A stretch of 64,000 nucleotides of DNA, taken from NCBI GenBank assembly GCA_964355075.1, contig CAYHCF010000014.1:1-64000 (forward strand). Direction: 5' to 3'. This DNA comes from B1 sp964355075 (GTDB lineage Bacteria > Bacteroidota > Bacteroidia > UKL13-3). Positions within the stretch are counted from its first letter, which is position 1. Every line of letters starts with the position of its first letter. Both the position numbers and the translations under genes were made by a program. Below are positions 62,511 through 64,000 of this stretch, piece by piece. The notes under the pieces are model-generated. The model was not told the origin of the DNA and did not search any database. It saw nothing but the letters and a program-made list of their open reading frames with translations.

Positions 62511-63836
62511 CTAATGTGTTGAAAGCCAATCAGTAATGTCCTTTAATACATAATCAGGGATATTGCTTTTCATGAAGTATTCGCTATAGGTTGATGCAAC
62601 CTCACCCGGATAGAATAAGTGGTTTAGTTTGGGATAAGATTTGATGGTGACATTGGAATGATCGCCCAATGTTTTTTGCCAAATTTTCAGGTTCTCCATA
62701 TTTACCTGGTAATCTCTGTTTCCATGTAAAATTAGTATGGGTTTTGTCTGTTTTTTGGCCATCTCAAGATGTTTATATTTATTAAGCCAGATCCAATAAG
62801 TGGCTTGTACTTCATAAGGCATTTTATAGTGTTCGGTAAGTGGATTTAAGTTTTTATCCATGCTTCGGATTGCCTTTTGAGTTTGTTCATCATATTCCTG
62901 TTTTTTGTTGGGCGAGACAGTACTCAGATATGCGTACTGATCGATCATCATTTCCTGAGTTCGTTTGGAATTTGCACCCAAAAGGATAATTCCCTTAACT
63001 TCTTTTCTTTCTTTGGCTACTAATGGCGTGAGTATTCCTCCTTCACCATGACCTAGAACGTATATTCTGTTTAGGTCGATAAAAGGAAGTCTTTCCAATG
63101 TGTCCAACGCATTGTATATATCCTCCAGGTATTCTTCTCGACAGGTAAAAGGAGTATAACTGTTTTTATCTCTCAACAGGTAGATTCCATAAGAAATCAC
63201 TCTTTTATCAAATCTGTAAACTGCATATCCTTTAGAAGCCATTCCCCAGGCAAGATCTTTGTAAGGTTTGTTTTCATCGTAGGAACCATCTTTATCTGTG
63301 GGTCCGGCTTCTCCAATAATGACAACGAGTGGTACTTTACCCTCCTGATTGGGAACACTTAGTAAGCCTTGCAATTCAAATTCTTTATATATGAGTGAAA
63401 ATTTTTGATCCGTGAATTTGCTTACATCCACATAATCCTGGGCATAATAAACCTTATGCGCCTCCATGAACGACAAATAAATAATTTTGCCCTTTTCGTT
63501 AAAACTCAGGTTCAACAGGTAAGGCAGGTATTCAAAATTTATTTTGTACGCAATAAAATTGTAATAAGGAGATTTTTCGAAGTTAACCGATCTGCTATTT
63601 AAATATTTTCCATAGGTTCCGGTTAATTCGGCCCAATCTTTCTCTAAGGTTGTGCTTAAATAGGAATTGCGATAAACTGAATCTACACGTGCCTCAATAG
63701 ATTTGAAATCCTTGTCAACAAACGACTGTAAAATTTTTCGTCCTATTTCATCCGTTTCTTTAAAGTTTAATGCATAAAGTTTGCCAAATGAAAGGAGCAG
63801 AAAGAAAAAGGATAGGCGAATTATTATATTTTGCAT
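62511..63836 (-). CDS. Alpha/beta hydrolase-fold protein with Gly at the nucleophile position
   Basis: A 441-residue exported protein (signal peptide to about residue 22, GKLYA). The N-terminal part (about 25-130) is a DUF3887-like domain (RKILQSFVDKDFKSIEARVD); the rest is an alpha/beta hydrolase. The oxyanion segment VVIIGEAGPTDKDGSYDENK, the acid in LILHGNRDYQV and the His in YPKLNHLFYPG are present. The nucleophile elbow reads LGHGEGG, so residue 264 is Gly (codon GGT, 63045-63047 on the minus strand) where GHSxGG is expected. It is therefore either a pseudoenzyme or has a changed mechanism. The -7 box TAACTTTG lies four bases before the ATG. Confidence 0.85.
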   Translation of the reverse strand: MQNIIIRLSFFFLLLSFGKLYALNFKETDEIGRKILQSFVDKDFKSIEARVDSVYRNSYLSTTLEKDWAELTGTYGKYLNSRSVNFEKSPYYNFIAYKINFEYLPYLLNLSFNEKGKIIYLSFMEAHKVYYAQDYVDVSKFTDQKFSLIYKEFELQGLLSVPNQEGKVPLVVIIGEAGPTDKDGSYDENKPYKDLAWGMASKGYAVYRFDKRVISYGIYLLRDKNSYTPFTCREEYLEDIYNALDTLERLPFIDLNRIYVLGHGEGGILTPLVAKERKEVKGIILLGANSKRTQEMMIDQYAYLSTVSPNKKQEYDEQTQKAIRSMDKNLNPLTEHYKMPYEVQATYWIWLNKYKHLEMAKKQTKPILILHGNRDYQVNMENLKIWQKTLGDHSNVTIKSYPKLNHLFYPGEVASTYSEYFMKSNIPDYVLKDITDWLSTH

Positions 63837-63840
63837 GTGG

Positions 63841-63848
63841 CAAAGTTA
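63841..63848 (-). promoter_or_regulatory. -7 element abutting the hydrolase start
   Basis: On the minus strand TAACTTTG is followed by CCAC and the ATG at 63836. No clear -33 TTTG is seen. A transcript from here would have almost no leader. Confidence 0.4.
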
Positions 63849-63858
63849 AGCAAGCCAT

Positions 63859-64000
63859 TTATAAATAATTATTTAATAATTCCAAATCACAGGCATTTCG
63901 GTAAATTTTATGATTTATAACTTCCGGCAAAATATCCATATGGCGCATATGGTGTGTATCTGAACCCACCAAATCAATTAATTTATTTTTTACTAAGTAT
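63859..64000 (-). CDS. CpsB/YwqE-like PHP tyrosine phosphatase, C-terminal end (partial)
   Basis: The last 47 codons of a gene that continues past the window, ending at TAA 63861-63859. The translation contains LIDLVGSDTHHMRHMDIL, which matches the metal-binding end of CpsB/YwqE-type protein-tyrosine phosphatases of the PHP fold (G(T/S)DxHHxRH...L), then a helix ending NYL. These enzymes dephosphorylate the capsule or exopolysaccharide tyrosine kinase. The short segment allows the family but not the exact role. Confidence 0.7.
   Translation of the reverse strand, partial: YLVKNKLIDLVGSDTHHMRHMDILPEVINHKIYRNACDLELLNNYL

Noticed and set aside
1..64000. Integrated prophage, insertion sequence, tRNA/rRNA or biosynthetic gene cluster
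   Set aside because: No integrase, transposase, phage structural gene, cloverleaf-like sequence, or NRPS/PKS-type domain was found on either strand.

Overview
The window is an AT-rich chromosomal segment of a Bacteroidota bacterium. The evidence is: three proteins with C-terminal type IX secretion (T9SS type A) sorting domains; a fused SecDF; a fused CcoNO oxidase with a mono-heme CcoP; an outer-membrane biogenesis cluster uppS-bamA-ompH-ompH-murI; LytTR/LytS signalling; and promoters of the TAnnTTTG (-7) / TTTG (-33) type in place of sigma70 boxes. I cannot fix the genus. There are no rRNA or tRNA genes, CRISPR arrays, intact insertion sequences or prophage genes. It reads as core chromosome with several small palindromic repeats between genes.

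Layout: 0-9.6 kb holds a small membrane protein, a 1661-residue T9SS-secreted parallel beta-helix protein, a YfhO-type membrane protein, a 50-residue Cys-rich membrane peptide and an OmpA-family lipo/wall-anchor-type protein. 9.7-14.8 kb holds secDF, exbB-exbD and udk. 15.2-21.9 kb is a complete TetR-regulated tripartite RND efflux operon (tetR, tolC-like, adaptor, pump) with an operator palindrome in front of it. 22-32.4 kb holds an ABC-F ATPase, a LytTR/propeller-kinase two-component pair, an SRPBCC-GyrI fusion, ornithine aminotransferase (rocD) and formate-tetrahydrofolate ligase (fhs). 32.4-34.3 kb is a six-PKD T9SS protein.

34.4-46.1 kb is the envelope cluster, all on the minus strand: GT9, pabA/trpG, hydrolase, CBS protein, nadK, dgkA, two DUF6089-type proteins, uppS, bamA, two ompH/skp and murI. 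It couples undecaprenyl phosphate supply, beta-barrel insertion, periplasmic chaperones and D-Glu supply. 46.1-57.2 kb is a full cbb3-oxidase locus on the minus strand: an FNR-like regulator with patatin, then usp-ccoI-ccoS-ccoNO-ccoQ-ccoP, terminator, ccoG-ccoH-safE. An FNR/CRP-type palindrome lies upstream of usp, so the whole block is plausibly a microaerobic respiration regulon. 57.2-64 kb holds an M61 peptidase without a PDZ domain, a small membrane protein, a third T9SS protein, a lipoprotein dipeptidyl peptidase III, an alpha/beta hydrolase whose nucleophile Ser is replaced by Gly, and the 3' end of a CpsB/YwqE-like PHP phosphatase.

The items most worth a second look are the Ser-to-Gly hydrolase, the FNR-like site and regulator of the cbb3 operon, the TetR operator, the asymmetric ABC-F protein, the dispersed hairpin repeat shared by 8.6 kb and 29.1 kb, and the long REP-containing leader of secDF. 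I found no convincing wholly new multi-gene defence or biosynthetic system.
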